A stretch of DNA of 64,000 nt from Nitrospinaceae bacterium (GTDB lineage: Bacteria > UBA8248): contig JABJAL010000067.1 of NCBI GenBank assembly GCA_018669005.1, positions 1 through 64,000 on the forward strand. Direction: 5' to 3'. Below the pieces are notes generated by a model that saw nothing but the letters and a program-made list of their open reading frames with translations, did no database searches and had not been told where the DNA came from. This document shows, in pieces, positions 18,742 through 27,847 of the stretch (its first letter is position 1; every line of letters begins with the position of its first letter). Both the position numbers and the translations under genes were made by a program.

Positions 18742-19725
18742 GTGGAGGCCGCCAGCGGCGTTGAACTCGCCGAATTCTTGCAGCACTTGTTTCTCGGATT
18801 GGTCCAGGGAAGTTTTTACGTACTGCTCGCCCTGGGCCTTTCCATTATTTTTGGCCTCATGGGAATCATCAATTTCGGCCACGGCGTCTTCTATATGCTC
18901 GGCTCCTATGTCGGCTACACCATCATCTCGCTCGTTGTCGCTCCGATCCTGGGCGAAAACGTCGCCTTCATTTTCGCGCTCGCGGCAGTTCCAGCGATCA
19001 TGTTCGGCATCGGCATGTTTTTCGAGAAGATCATTATCAGCCAAATTTACAATACCGAGAACGAGCGCTTTCGCGGGGTTCTCATCACCTTTGGCCTCTC
19101 TATCTTCCTGCCTGATTTTGTCCGCATAATTTGGGGCCGTCCCGGCAAATCGTTCAACATCCCGCCCATGTTCCAGTGGTCCATATTAGAAATCGGGTCG
19201 CTCAACGTATCGGCCTACAGAACGTTCGTCGTCTTCGTCGCAGCTATTCTCGTCGCCATGATCTGGTTCCTTCTCTTCAGGACGAACCTCGGCATGGTGA
19301 TCCGGGCTGGCACGAGCAACAACATCATGGTCCAGGTGTTGGGCATCAACGTCTCAAAAGTTTGGCGCCAGACCTTCGGGCTCGGAATTGCGTTGGCAGG
19401 ATTCGCTGGCGTTATGATTTCACCGCTCTTCGCCGTTGATCCGACGATGGGCGACGACATTTTAATTCAGACCTTCATCGTGGTCGTGGTCGGGGGCATG
19501 GGCAGCTTCATCGGCCCTGTCATAGGCGGGCTTATCATCGGCCAGCTCTGGGCGCTCACCCCGCTCATCGGCAGAACCACGTTCGTCATCAACAATCTCT
19601 CGGGCACCATGATCGGGCCCGAATTTTGGGAAAAGGCCTCCGACATTCTCTTTTTCGTCTTGATGTCGGTCATATTGATACTTCGCCCCAGGGGCCTGTT
19701 CGGACAAGAAGGCGCATTCGACTAG
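18742..19725 (+). CDS. livH: Branched-chain-type ABC transporter permease LivH
   Basis: A 327-residue inner-membrane permease with about eight to nine membrane segments. It starts at GTG 18742, seven bases after AAGGAG. The LivH signatures GSFYVLLALGLSIIFGLMG and INFGHGVFYMLGSYVG stand near the N-terminus, and VVVVGGMGSFIGPVIGG near the C-terminus. It forms the translocation channel with the next gene product and is energised by the two ATPases. It is 22 bases upstream of livM. Substrate range follows the binding protein and is not fixed by the permease. Confidence 0.92.
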   Translation: MEAASGVELAEFLQHLFLGLVQGSFYVLLALGLSIIFGLMGIINFGHGVFYMLGSYVGYTIISLVVAPILGENVAFIFALAAVPAIMFGIGMFFEKIIISQIYNTENERFRGVLITFGLSIFLPDFVRIIWGRPGKSFNIPPMFQWSILEIGSLNVSAYRTFVVFVAAILVAMIWFLLFRTNLGMVIRAGTSNNIMVQVLGINVSKVWRQTFGLGIALAGFAGVMISPLFAVDPTMGDDILIQTFIVVVVGGMGSFIGPVIGGLIIGQLWALTPLIGRTTFVINNLSGTMIGPEFWEKASDILFFVLMSVILILRPRGLFGQEGAFD

Positions 19726-19747
19726 AACCCAAGAAAGGTTTTACAGC

Positions 19748-20959
19748 GTGGCAACCGACCAAAGCGCTTCAAAATTCAAGTCCAGCGATTTTTGTGCGCG
19801 GATATTAGAGATACTCGACAACTACGGAATCCTCATACTCGGCGCGTTTTTAGCGGTCTACCCCTTCATGTTTCAGGGGCTCAACGACCTTATTTATTGG
19901 TCCGAGGATTTTGCGGAATGGCTCACCCCTACGCTCTCGTTCATCCGCGGCTTCGTGCCCAGCACCCCGCTGATGATTCAGATCCTCATCTATTCGCTCT
20001 TCGGAATGGCGTTCAACATTTTGCTCGGAAACACCGGCATGCTTTCCCTCGGCCACAGCGCCTACTTCGGCATCGGAGGCTATACGCTGGGCCTGATGCA
20101 CGCCTGGTTTAAAAAAGGCACCCCCCCTCCCTCGTGGATTTCTGAGACTTTCGCCATCGCGCCCCTTGAGATTTCCATCATCTCGGCCGTTTTGGTGTCC
20201 GCCCTTTTCGCCTACCTGATCGGGTTGGTGGCCAGCTCCAAGCGAGGCGTCTATTTTGCCATGGTCACTCTCGCGTTGAGCATGGTCTTTTACTATGCGG
20301 CCCAGACGTTCGACGACATCACCGGAGGAACAGACGGCCTGGGCGGACTAGAGAACATGCGTCTTGGCACCCTGAATCTTCGCGTGGGCATCATGAATGC
20401 CAATGTGACTTACTACTTTATTTTCATCATGACGGCGCTGACTATCGCGATCGTCTGGCAGATTCTGCGATCACCCTTTGGCCAGGTACTCCGCGCCGTT
20501 CGCGAGAACGAGAATCGCGCCCGAAACTGCGGCTACAACACGGCAAAAGTGCGGCTCATGGCCTTCACGTTGAGCGGCTCGCTGGCGGGCCTTGCTGGCG
20601 CGCTGGCAGTTATTTACGGCGAGACCGTGCCCATCGAAAACATTCACTTCCAGACCTCGGGCCAGATCGTCATCATCACCCTGTTCGGAGGGGCTGGCGT
20701 ATTTCTCGGCCCGGTGGTGGGATCGTTCATTTACTGGTATCTACGCCAGCTCATGAGCACGGAGTTCGTCAAATACCTGGATATCTTCCAGTACTGGGAA
20801 GCCTGGGTTGGCGGAATATTTATCTTAATCGTTCTATTCCTCCCAAACGGCATTCTTGGCACGCTCCGAAACTGGTCGGTCGAATATCGGGCCAAGCACT
20901 ACATGAACAAACTAGAGGAAGCGAAAGCCGCCAAGGCGGCCGAATCGCAGGAATCATAA
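19748..20959 (+). CDS. livM: Branched-chain-type ABC transporter permease LivM
   Basis: A 403-residue permease starting at GTG 19748. The LivM signatures IYSLFGMAFNILLGNTGMLS and GHSAYFGIGGYTLG are present, as is the loop GGTDGLGGL. The EAA-like stretch ILRSPFGQVLRAVRENENRA contacts the ATPases. The N-terminus is about 60 residues longer than in short LivM proteins and includes an extra membrane segment. The C-terminus ends in a charged Ala/Lys/Glu-rich tail. The stop is two bases before the livG ATG, so the genes are translated together. Confidence 0.92.
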   Translation: MATDQSASKFKSSDFCARILEILDNYGILILGAFLAVYPFMFQGLNDLIYWSEDFAEWLTPTLSFIRGFVPSTPLMIQILIYSLFGMAFNILLGNTGMLSLGHSAYFGIGGYTLGLMHAWFKKGTPPPSWISETFAIAPLEISIISAVLVSALFAYLIGLVASSKRGVYFAMVTLALSMVFYYAAQTFDDITGGTDGLGGLENMRLGTLNLRVGIMNANVTYYFIFIMTALTIAIVWQILRSPFGQVLRAVRENENRARNCGYNTAKVRLMAFTLSGSLAGLAGALAVIYGETVPIENIHFQTSGQIVIITLFGGAGVFLGPVVGSFIYWYLRQLMSTEFVKYLDIFQYWEAWVGGIFILIVLFLPNGILGTLRNWSVEYRAKHYMNKLEEAKAAKAAESQES

Positions 20960-20960
20960 A

Positions 20961-21695
20961 ATGCCTATTCTTGAAACGCGAAACCTCAGCAAACATTTTG
21001 GTGGTCTCATCGCCGTCAACCAGGTGAGCTATACGGTCGAGGCAGGCGAGCTGCGCTCTATCATCGGGCCAAACGGCGCAGGAAAAACCACTTTCTTCAA
21101 CATGATTGCCGGCGACCTTGATGCCACCGAGGGAAATGTCTTTTTTAAAGGTGAGGATGTAACCGCCTTGTCCACCTTCGAGCGCTCCCACAAGGGCATC
21201 GGGCGCACCTACCAGATCACCAATATCTTCCCGAAGCTCTCGGTGCTCGAAAATGTGCGCATCGCCGCGCAATCGCGGAAAACAACTTTCAACCTCTGGT
21301 CGGGGGTAAACGACCACAAAGAGCTTATCGAAAAAGCCGACCACATCATCGAGCGGGTCAACCTCGCCGACAAGCGACAGGATTTGGGCGGCACCCTGGC
21401 CCACGGCGAGCAGCGCTACCTTGAGATCGGCATCGCATTGGCAACAGACCCCGACATGCTCCTCCTCGATGAACCGACCGCCGGGATGAGCCCCGAGGAA
21501 TCGCAGCAAACGGCCCAGTTCATCCAAAGCCTCGCCAATCCGTTGACCATAATCCTTGTCGAGCACGACATGGAGATCGTCATGGGAATCTCCGACAAAA
21601 TCACGGTTCTTCACAACGGCGAGTTACTGGCCGAGGGAACCGTCGATGAAGTTCGCGCGAATGAAAATGTCCAGCGCGTATATCTGAGGGACTAA
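20961..21695 (+). CDS. livG: Branched-chain-type ABC transporter ATP-binding protein LivG
   Basis: A 244-residue ATPase. Walker A is GPNGAGKTT (near residue 36). The signature region is LAHGEQRYLEIGIAL, with LAHGE in place of LSGGQ as is common in LivG. Walker B is MLLLDEP, followed by AGMSPEE, and the switch His is in ILVEHDM. The sequence begins LETRNLSKHFGGLIAVN, typical of the family. It starts directly after livM and its TAA overlaps the ATG of livF by one base. It supplies energy for the importer as a heterodimer with LivF. Confidence 0.93.
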   Translation: MPILETRNLSKHFGGLIAVNQVSYTVEAGELRSIIGPNGAGKTTFFNMIAGDLDATEGNVFFKGEDVTALSTFERSHKGIGRTYQITNIFPKLSVLENVRIAAQSRKTTFNLWSGVNDHKELIEKADHIIERVNLADKRQDLGGTLAHGEQRYLEIGIALATDPDMLLLDEPTAGMSPEESQQTAQFIQSLANPLTIILVEHDMEIVMGISDKITVLHNGELLAEGTVDEVRANENVQRVYLRD

Positions 21696-22399
21696 TGCTA
21701 CAGGTCGAGAATATCAATACGTATTACGATTTAAGCCATATCCTCCACGATGTCTCAATCAACATTGGAGAGGGCGAGGCGGTGGCCTTCCTTGGCCGAA
21801 ACGGCGCCGGGAAGACAACGACGCTCAAAACGGTCATGGGGCTCCTGACGCCCCAGAGGGGGAAAATCACCATGAATGGTGAGGACCTCACTCAAGCGCA
21901 GGCCCACACGGTCTCCCTGAACGGGATCACCCTTGTCCCCGAAGACCGCCAAGTGTTCCCGAACCTCACGGTGTTCGAGAATCTCAAAATCAGCCGCCTG
22001 CCCGTTGACGGCGCAAAACACCTCGACACCCACCTCGACTGGATATTCAGCCTCTTTCCCCGGCTTAAAGAGCGCATCAACAACAAGGGAAACCAACTGA
22101 GCGGCGGCGAGCAACAGATGCTCACCATGGCGCGCGGGCTGGGAACCGAGCCCAAGCTCATGCTCGTGGATGAGCCGACTGAAGGGCTCATGCCCGCCTA
22201 CGTCGAGACGATTCATAGCGTTTTGGCGGAAATTCAAAAAAAGGGAATCGCCATCCTGCTCGTCGAGCAGAACTTTCGCATGGCGCTCACCATCACCAGC
22301 CGCGCCTATCTCATTGAAAAGGGCGTCATCCGCTGGGAGGGGAAAAGCAGCGATCTCTTGGAAGACAAGGAAACACGGATGAAGTATCTGGGGGTGTAA
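21695..22399 (+). CDS. livF: Branched-chain-type ABC transporter ATP-binding protein LivF
   Basis: A 234-residue ATPase, last gene of the operon. Walker A is GRNGAGKTTTLKT, the signature LSGGEQQMLTMARGL, Walker B MLVDEPTEGL, and the switch His position is replaced by Gln in LLVEQNF, as is usual in LivF. LivF-specific VPEDRQVFPNLTVFENL is present. The ATG overlaps the livG stop. A strong terminator follows 57 bases after the stop. Confidence 0.93.
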   Translation: MLQVENINTYYDLSHILHDVSINIGEGEAVAFLGRNGAGKTTTLKTVMGLLTPQRGKITMNGEDLTQAQAHTVSLNGITLVPEDRQVFPNLTVFENLKISRLPVDGAKHLDTHLDWIFSLFPRLKERINNKGNQLSGGEQQMLTMARGLGTEPKLMLVDEPTEGLMPAYVETIHSVLAEIQKKGIAILLVEQNFRMALTITSRAYLIEKGVIRWEGKSSDLLEDKETRMKYLGV

Positions 22400-22455
22400 T
22401 TCTCAGGCAGCATTTATCGAACAATCGATATTTTACGAAAGCAAAACATGAAGCG

Positions 22456-22487
22456 CCCCGGCAGACCAACCGGGGTGTTTTTATTTT
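22456..22487 (+). terminator. Rho-independent terminator of the liv operon
   Basis: CCCCGG (22456-22461) pairs with CCGGGG (22470-22475), followed by TGTTTTTATTTTTT. It sits between two converging genes and the T run overlaps the stop of the minus-strand ligase gene, so it may serve both directions only partly. Confidence 0.8.
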
Positions 22488-23848
22488 TTCCTAAGATCCA
22501 CCAGCCGCCGCGCCTTGACGCTCTTCATCGGATCGTGAATCTCGCCATAGGCGGCGAATTCGACCTCAGGGGTGACCATCACCGCCTTACTGATGAGGGC
22601 GGGCACTTCTCGGGCAAGCCGCTCGTGCTCAGTAGCATCGGCCTCGAGGCGCACGATGAGCTCGTCCATCGAATCGGGGTCCCCCGCCTCGCGCTTTTGG
22701 ATAACCAGTTGATACTCCCTGACCCCCCGATCGGCCGAGAGCAAATCGAATATGATGTCCGGGTTCACCAGCATTCCCTTAACCTTCACCAGATCGCCCG
22801 TGCGCCGCGGCGCGCTCACAATGCGTTCGCCGAGGCGGCCACACAACGGGCACGCCTCGAGTTTAAGGCCGATGAGATCACCAATCAGATAGCGCAGGAA
22901 AACCGTTCCCCGGCGGTGTAGATGCGTGAGCGCGACAGCCCCTTCTTCTCCCTCGGGGAGGCGTCGCCCGGTGCCCGGGTCCACGACTTCGAGATAATAC
23001 AGATCGGGCGCCAGATTCTGCGGCACGGCGCCGTGTGCGCACTGAACGAGCCCGCCCTGCATCTCGGTGGCGGCATAACGGGTGCGCACCTGGGGGTCCT
23101 CGGCCCCGAAGTGGCGAAGGTGATCAAGATATTCCTCAACCAGCGCCTCGCTCACGGCCTCCCCCGTCGTAAGTACCATTCGCGCCTTGTCCAGCTGCGC
23201 GCCACGCTCCCTGGCATGGCGAAGAAAGCGCCTCACGAAACTTGGCACCCCCCAAATCACCGTCGCGCCAGCCTCGGCCACGACATCGACGGCCTCATCG
23301 AGATTCCGGCGCACCGGATAGTCCGCGTGCGGGCTCCCCGTCAGGGCGCTCACAATGGGCAAGCCCAGAATTTCGGCAGAGCGCACCGTGCACAAAAATG
23401 CCCCGGTAGGCATCGGCGAGAGCGGATAAAGGTTGGCGATCATATCGCCTCGCCCTATTCCCTCGGCCTCGTTGCAGACGCGCGCCTGCATCATGATGTG
23501 GTACTGATCGTGCGTGGTGTTGAAAAACGGCGAGGGCCGACCGCTCGTGGTGCCTGTCGTGTAGGCGATGTTCCAGAGAGTACGCTCCTCGAAGGAGAGT
23601 TCCTCGGCCAATGCCGAATCGAGTGAGAAGGCGGACGGATCGGCCATAAAATCGCTTTTATGCGTTAGCGGAATCTTTTCGAGATCATCGAGGCTCTTGA
23701 TGTCCGATGCAGCTATGCCAATATCCTTGAAGCGTTTTTTGTAAAACGGGTGCGCCTTGGCGCAAAGTGCCACTGTTCGGGCAAGACGCCCCTCCCTCAG
23801 CTCTCGAAGCTCATCGAGGGAGCCCAATCCTTGCGCACTGGGATTCAC
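22481..23848 (-). CDS. Phenylacetate-CoA-ligase-like adenylate-forming enzyme
   Basis: About 455 residues of the PaaK branch of the ANL superfamily, which activates a carboxylic acid as the acyl-AMP and then the CoA thioester. Motifs are the AMP-binding loop YTTGTTSGRPSPFF, LYPLSPMPTGAF, RYAATEMQGG, and RTGDLVKVKGMLVNP before the C-terminal lid. A four-cysteine CPLCGRLGERI stretch resembles the zinc-like knot seen in some PaaK relatives. GTG at 23848 is chosen: it follows the cytochrome stop by one base, GGGGA lies nine bases upstream, and family N-termini begin at this NP residue pair. ATG at 23887 would overlap the cytochrome gene. The acid is unknown, though an aryl-acetate or benzoate is usual for the family. 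Confidence 0.8.
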   Translation of the reverse strand: MNPSAQGLGSLDELRELREGRLARTVALCAKAHPFYKKRFKDIGIAASDIKSLDDLEKIPLTHKSDFMADPSAFSLDSALAEELSFEERTLWNIAYTTGTTSGRPSPFFNTTHDQYHIMMQARVCNEAEGIGRGDMIANLYPLSPMPTGAFLCTVRSAEILGLPIVSALTGSPHADYPVRRNLDEAVDVVAEAGATVIWGVPSFVRRFLRHARERGAQLDKARMVLTTGEAVSEALVEEYLDHLRHFGAEDPQVRTRYAATEMQGGLVQCAHGAVPQNLAPDLYYLEVVDPGTGRRLPEGEEGAVALTHLHRRGTVFLRYLIGDLIGLKLEACPLCGRLGERIVSAPRRTGDLVKVKGMLVNPDIIFDLLSADRGVREYQLVIQKREAGDPDSMDELIVRLEADATEHERLAREVPALISKAVMVTPEVEFAAYGEIHDPMKSVKARRLVDLRKK

Positions 23849-23849
23849 G

Positions 23850-24245
23850 CTAAAAAATCCCCGCTTTTTTTTGGAGACTCCGGACATATACGACAATAAA
23901 GGACATATCCTTGCGCGTTATAAACTGCATGGGTTTCATGTCCCCGAATTTCCAGTGATGCTGGCGAACCCCTCGCTCAACAGCGAGATAAAAGGCGGCG
24001 TCGGCGTGGTGATTGGGCTCATAGATGCGGTGCACCAGAGGCGGGCCCTTGACCGCCCCATTGGCATCCTTGCCATGGCACACCATACAGTTTTGAAGAA
24101 ATAGGGTCTCTCCCTTTGCCAGCGAAAACTCTGACTCTGAGAGCGTCGATACTTCTCTTGGCAGCCTTGAGGGCCTTGGCGCAAAAAATAACACCACCGC
24201 AGTGGCGGCAACCACCACTGCGACGAAAATAATCTTCCGGTTCAT
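23850..24245 (-). CDS. Membrane-anchored monohaem cytochrome c
   Basis: A 131-residue class-I cytochrome c. An uncleaved N-terminal anchor covers about residues 5-22, so the haem domain faces the periplasm. The haem motif CMVCH is at 53-57 and the distal Met ligand is probably in KFGDMKPM near residue 105. The DNA stop is one base from the downstream CoA-ligase gene, so the two are probably co-transcribed, although no functional link is obvious. The redox partner is unknown. Confidence 0.85.
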   Translation of the reverse strand: MNRKIIFVAVVVAATAVVLFFAPRPSRLPREVSTLSESEFSLAKGETLFLQNCMVCHGKDANGAVKGPPLVHRIYEPNHHADAAFYLAVERGVRQHHWKFGDMKPMQFITRKDMSFIVVYVRSLQKKAGIF

Positions 24246-24272
24246 GTGAATCGTCCCCTGAAAGCGAATACG

Positions 24273-24303
24273 AAAAAAGGCGCAAGCGGCATCCCGCCCG
24301 CGC
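24273..24303 (-). terminator. Rho-independent terminator of the FmdB-like gene
   Basis: On the minus strand GCGCGGGCGG (24303-24294) pairs, with two G-T wobbles, with CCGCTTGCGC (24289-24280), then CTTTTTT. It separates the zinc-ribbon gene from the cytochrome gene. Confidence 0.7.
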
Positions 24304-24339
24304 AGGTGTAAAACACCGCCAGCCTGTTATCGAAGCGTA

Positions 24340-24504
24340 TCAGCTTTTTTGGGACGTTTGCACCGCAAACGAGGTGATAAGCCGCTCAAGCTTAATCGAT
24401 CCGCACTTCGGGCATTTGGGTTTTTTCTTCTCGTAATCCGCCAGAGAAAGGATCAAAGTCACCGTATCGCCGCACCTATGACACTCGAACTCGTATACCG
24501 GCAT
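24340..24504 (-). CDS. FmdB-family zinc-ribbon protein
   Basis: A 54-residue protein starting at ATG 24504 with an AGGAGG ribosome site about seven bases upstream. It begins MPVYEFECHRCGD and continues to KPKCPKCGS. Two CxxC knuckles (residues 8-11 and 31-34) make the single zinc ribbon of the FmdB/putative regulatory protein family, and the N-terminal MPxYEFxC is diagnostic. The family is widespread and its function is not firmly established; a regulatory or chaperone role is proposed. It has its own terminator just downstream. Confidence 0.88.
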   Translation of the reverse strand: MPVYEFECHRCGDTVTLILSLADYEKKKPKCPKCGSIKLERLITSFAVQTSQKS

Positions 24505-24685
24505 CGTATAATCCTCCTAGATAAAGGAAACAAATTCCGCTGGAGGGAAGATCCTCATCCATACCCTTAAATCTAGGAACCAGAGCAAGCCCCGTCAATC
24601 AAAATCGCATTGAACATGGGGCCCTTCTCGGTTATCTTGAATTATCTTTAATGCCTATAGCGTTACGCACCCTGGAGGAGCCAGC

Positions 24686-25951
24686 ATGCCTCATCCCGAT
24701 TTTGAACGCGCCGAGCGCCACATCTACGAAGACCCCCTTCGCCGAACCCTAATGGAGATGGTGGACATCGCCAGCCCCACGGGCGGCGAAAAAGACATGG
24801 CTGACTATCTTGAGCGGCGAATGAGCCGCGCAGGCCTCCAGACAGCCCTCCAGGAGGTCAGCGCCGGGCGGCCCAATGTCGTGGGCACTCTTTCCGGCTC
24901 GGGCAAGGGCCGCAACCTGCTCTTCACCGGCCACATGGACACCTCCTACGATGGCGATGAGGATTTTCTCACCGGAGAGGGCTTCAAGGCCAAGGCGGTC
25001 TACCGCGACGGCTGGATATGGGGACTTGGCGCCAACAACATGAAAAGCGGCCTCGCCTGTGCCCTCGTGGCGCTTGAGGCAATCGCCGAGGAAGGCATCT
25101 CCCTGCCGGGGGACATTACCCTTGCAGGCGTGGTTGGGGAGATCGAAAAAGCCCCCATCGAGGAATTCCAGGGCGAATACTTCGCTGGCTACGGCACCGG
25201 CTCGCGCTACCTCATCACCCACGGAATAACCGCTGACTATGCCATTTTGGCCGAGCCCACCTCGCTCCAGGTTTCGAACGCCAACATGGGCTGCATCTGG
25301 GCGCGAATCACCGCTGGCGGCACGATGGCCCACAGCGCCTACGGAAAAAAACCGGGCCACGTCAACGCCATCGAGGAAATTCACCACATCCAGTCTGCCC
25401 TCCTCGACTGGGCACCCGGCTACAGCGAGCGCCACGAGTTCATGGGCGAGCGCCCCTCGGTCACCATCGCCGCCGTGCGGGGCGGGCTGCGCTGGCGTCT
25501 TTCGCGCAACCCTTTCGAGGCAAGCCTCTATGTGGACGTGAGAACCGTACCGGGGTTAAAGGCCGATGACGTGAAGAGGGAGCTGCGCGCCGTGCTCCAG
25601 CAAGTTGCCGGAGAGCGGAACATGCCCGAGGCTGAGCTTATTTTTTACGTGAACGATCCGGCCACGCTGATAGACGCGGAAATTCCTATCATCAAATCAA
25701 TGCGCACCGCCCACGAGGAAGTCACCGGCGCCTCGGCCGCGCCCGTCATCCGCCTTCCCGCCGCCGACTCGACCCACTTCAACCGCTACGACATCCCCTG
25801 CGCTGTCTATGGGCCCGGAGGCTTCACCCATCCCGATGCAGGCACCTGGATGCACGCCGCAGGCGAGCACGTATCGGTGGAGAACATGCTCACCGCCGCC
25901 CGGGTCTATCTGGCCGCCGCCCTCGACATTTGCAGCCAGCAAACGGCCTAA
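24686..25951 (+). CDS. M20-family metallopeptidase/deacylase
   Basis: A 421-residue protein of the ArgE/DapE/CPG2 zinc hydrolase family. ATG at 24686 follows GGAGGAG. The first metal motif is TGHMDTSYDGD near residue 90, the second metal aspartate region is GANNMKSGLACALV near 120, and the catalytic Glu is in VVGEIEKAP near 153. The lid domain lies around 215-330, and PAADSTHFNRYDIPCAVYGPG near 360 supplies the last His. Such enzymes remove an acyl or amino-acid group from an N-substituted substrate. No arg or dap genes are near, so a catabolic amidohydrolase role is as likely as arginine or lysine synthesis. The unknown gene at 25968 follows after 16 bases. Confidence 0.88.
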   Translation: MPHPDFERAERHIYEDPLRRTLMEMVDIASPTGGEKDMADYLERRMSRAGLQTALQEVSAGRPNVVGTLSGSGKGRNLLFTGHMDTSYDGDEDFLTGEGFKAKAVYRDGWIWGLGANNMKSGLACALVALEAIAEEGISLPGDITLAGVVGEIEKAPIEEFQGEYFAGYGTGSRYLITHGITADYAILAEPTSLQVSNANMGCIWARITAGGTMAHSAYGKKPGHVNAIEEIHHIQSALLDWAPGYSERHEFMGERPSVTIAAVRGGLRWRLSRNPFEASLYVDVRTVPGLKADDVKRELRAVLQQVAGERNMPEAELIFYVNDPATLIDAEIPIIKSMRTAHEEVTGASAAPVIRLPAADSTHFNRYDIPCAVYGPGGFTHPDAGTWMHAAGEHVSVENMLTAARVYLAAALDICSQQTA

Positions 25952-25967
25952 GAAAAGGAGCCCCCCG

Positions 25968-26816
25968 ATGTCTCCCGATCCGATAACACTTGCCCATGAG
26001 GACGGGCGGGGCCGCGTGTTCTACGCCGACTCGATGACTTATTTCGACGATCGGATAACGGGGCGCGACGTGATCATGTCGGGCTCCTACGCCGCTGGCG
26101 CCACCCTGGGCTGGGCGCTCAAGGTGGGCGCGCGCGCAGGCATCAGCCACGCGGCGGGCGTTGGCAAGGAGGAGGCCGGAATTAGCGGTCTCGCTCTTGC
26201 GGACAAATTCGGCATGCCAGCCGCCGCCTGCGAAACCATGTCCGCCCGCCTGGCGGATGGCGAGTCCGTCTATACCGGAAAAATTGGACACCTCAACGAG
26301 GCCGCGAGAGTTCTCGGAGTCGAAGTGGGCCAGAGCATCGCCGAGGCCGCCCGCCTCATGCTCGATGGCCCGGTGCGCGAGAGCACCGATCCGGGAGATG
26401 ATTCGGTTGCGGATGAAATTTATACGATGGAAGAAACCGAGAATGGAACCGTGTACGCCTCATGGGGCATCCCGGTTCTGCGCTCGATCAAAGAGCCCAG
26501 GCCGCGCGATGTTTTCGTTCAGGCGTCCCACTGCGGCGCGACACTCGCCAAATTCGTCACCCCGCTGGAGCTACAAGGCGTGATCGCCAACGATGCGGGG
26601 CGCGGGATGGACGATTCGGGAATCTCCTCGTTTGCCCCGCTCGCCGAGGCGGGGATCGCCGCCGCCGCCGTCGGCACGATGAGCGCGCGCATCGGCGATG
26701 TGATGAGCACCTGGGAGGACGGCATTATTTCCGTGATGAACTCTGAGGCTGAGGCGCGCGGGGTGCGCACGGGCATGACTACCCCTCAGGCCGCCCGCAA
26801 GATGCTTGGGCTGTAG
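25968..26816 (+). CDS. Unknown protein built from two similar halves
   Basis: A 282-residue soluble protein. ATG at 25968 has AAGGAG about seven bases before it, and the gene lies 16 bases after the M20 peptidase, so it belongs to that operon. I do not recognise the family. The two halves match each other. GRDVIMSGSYAAGATLGWAL (about residue 30) corresponds to PRDVFVQASHCGATLAKFV (about 177). GVGKEEAGISGLALADKFGM corresponds to GRGMDDSGISSFAPLAEAGI. AAACETMSARLADGES corresponds to AAAVGTMSARIGDVMS. Both halves end in a helix containing AARLML or AARKML. It is therefore an internal duplication of about 135-145 residues. There is no signal peptide or membrane segment. A metabolic role linked to the peptidase substrate is only a guess. 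Confidence 0.75.
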   Translation: MSPDPITLAHEDGRGRVFYADSMTYFDDRITGRDVIMSGSYAAGATLGWALKVGARAGISHAAGVGKEEAGISGLALADKFGMPAAACETMSARLADGESVYTGKIGHLNEAARVLGVEVGQSIAEAARLMLDGPVRESTDPGDDSVADEIYTMEETENGTVYASWGIPVLRSIKEPRPRDVFVQASHCGATLAKFVTPLELQGVIANDAGRGMDDSGISSFAPLAEAGIAAAAVGTMSARIGDVMSTWEDGIISVMNSEAEARGVRTGMTTPQAARKMLGL

Positions 26817-26844
26817 AAATTACGGTGAGGCTAGAGAAAAAATA

Positions 26845-27630
26845 TTATTCGGGTTTAACTGCCCGGATGATAGCGCTCTTTAGCCCCTCGACAAGATAAG
26901 GCCGCCGGCCCAAGATTTCAGCACCCTCAAAACCCGCCGCGCGAAGACCGCCAAGATAATCGTCCTCGCTAATCGCCCCGGCGATGCATTCGCACCACTC
27001 ATCGGTGGTGCCCTCGGGGTTGAACCCTTCTCCAATGACGACATCCGAGACGACAAACCGCCCGCCTGGCCGCAAGACCCGGAACGATTCGCTGAACACT
27101 GCACCCTTGTCGGGCGATAGGTTGATGACACAGTTCGAAATAATGGCGTCTACCTCGCCGTCCTCGACGGGCATCGCCTCCATCTCGCCTTTTCTGAACT
27201 CGACGTTCTTTAATCCCATTTTCTCGCGATTTCTCTCGGCCTTGGCAAGCATGGCGTCGGTCATATCGATGCCGATGCTCCGGCCGGATTCTCCAACCTC
27301 GCCAGCGGCGAGAAAACAATCGAGCCCCGCGCCCGAACCCAGGTCGAGTACCCGCTCGCCCGCCTTCAAAGCCACCATTTCGATGGGATTGCCGCAGGCG
27401 GCGTTCGAGGACACAACATCATCGGGAAGATCCGCCACACGCTCGGCACTGTAGCCGCTCTCTTTTAGGCTATCGATTCCCATCAACATATCGCCGCCGC
27501 CGCAACAACTCGCCTCGCCCTCGGCCACTTTCGAGTAAAGCTCCCGAACGGCAGCCTTCACATCCCCGCCATCACCACAGCAATCAGAAGCGCCACTATC
27601 CTGCTCGCCTCCGCAACAAGCATCCGCCAT
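26845..27630 (-). CDS. arsM: Arsenite methyltransferase
   Basis: A 261-residue SAM-dependent methyltransferase of the ArsM family, which methylates arsenite using thiols. Residues 1-55 are Cys-rich with three CCG motifs (at about 5, 17 and 42). The ArsM-typical VRELYSKVAEGE precedes the third. The SAM motif VLDLGSGAGLDCFLAA is near 95. Conserved catalytic cysteines fall in SSNAACGNP (about 78), SNCVINLSPDK (about 166) and EWCECIAGAI (about 215). The start at 27630 follows GGGAG. No arsR, arsB or acr3 gene is adjacent. It faces away from fetAB. Confidence 0.92.
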   Translation of the reverse strand: MADACCGGEQDSGASDCCGDGGDVKAAVRELYSKVAEGEASCCGGGDMLMGIDSLKESGYSAERVADLPDDVVSSNAACGNPIEMVALKAGERVLDLGSGAGLDCFLAAGEVGESGRSIGIDMTDAMLAKAERNREKMGLKNVEFRKGEMEAMPVEDGEVDAIISNCVINLSPDKGAVFSESFRVLRPGGRFVVSDVVIGEGFNPEGTTDEWCECIAGAISEDDYLGGLRAAGFEGAEILGRRPYLVEGLKSAIIRAVKPE

Positions 27631-27847
27631 TTCGATTTACTCCCTTAAATAAAGACCGGCTCCTAAAATCCTGAAAACCGGCGTGTAGTCGGTTAGTAGT
27701 TGTAACGCCTCGCTATCCTCGCGTATTCCCTCGAAAGTTGGCAAGACAAAAAACACTAGCTTGCCTCTTAATTTTATCCGCACACATAAAAACAGCGCGG
27801 AAGGCGTATACTGCGCCGCACACAATTTTCTCTAGCGGGAGACGGCC

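Noticed and set aside
27637-27825. 62-codon minus-strand frame before fetA
   Set aside because: No ribosome site or recognisable features; it lies in the divergent promoter region of arsM and fetA.
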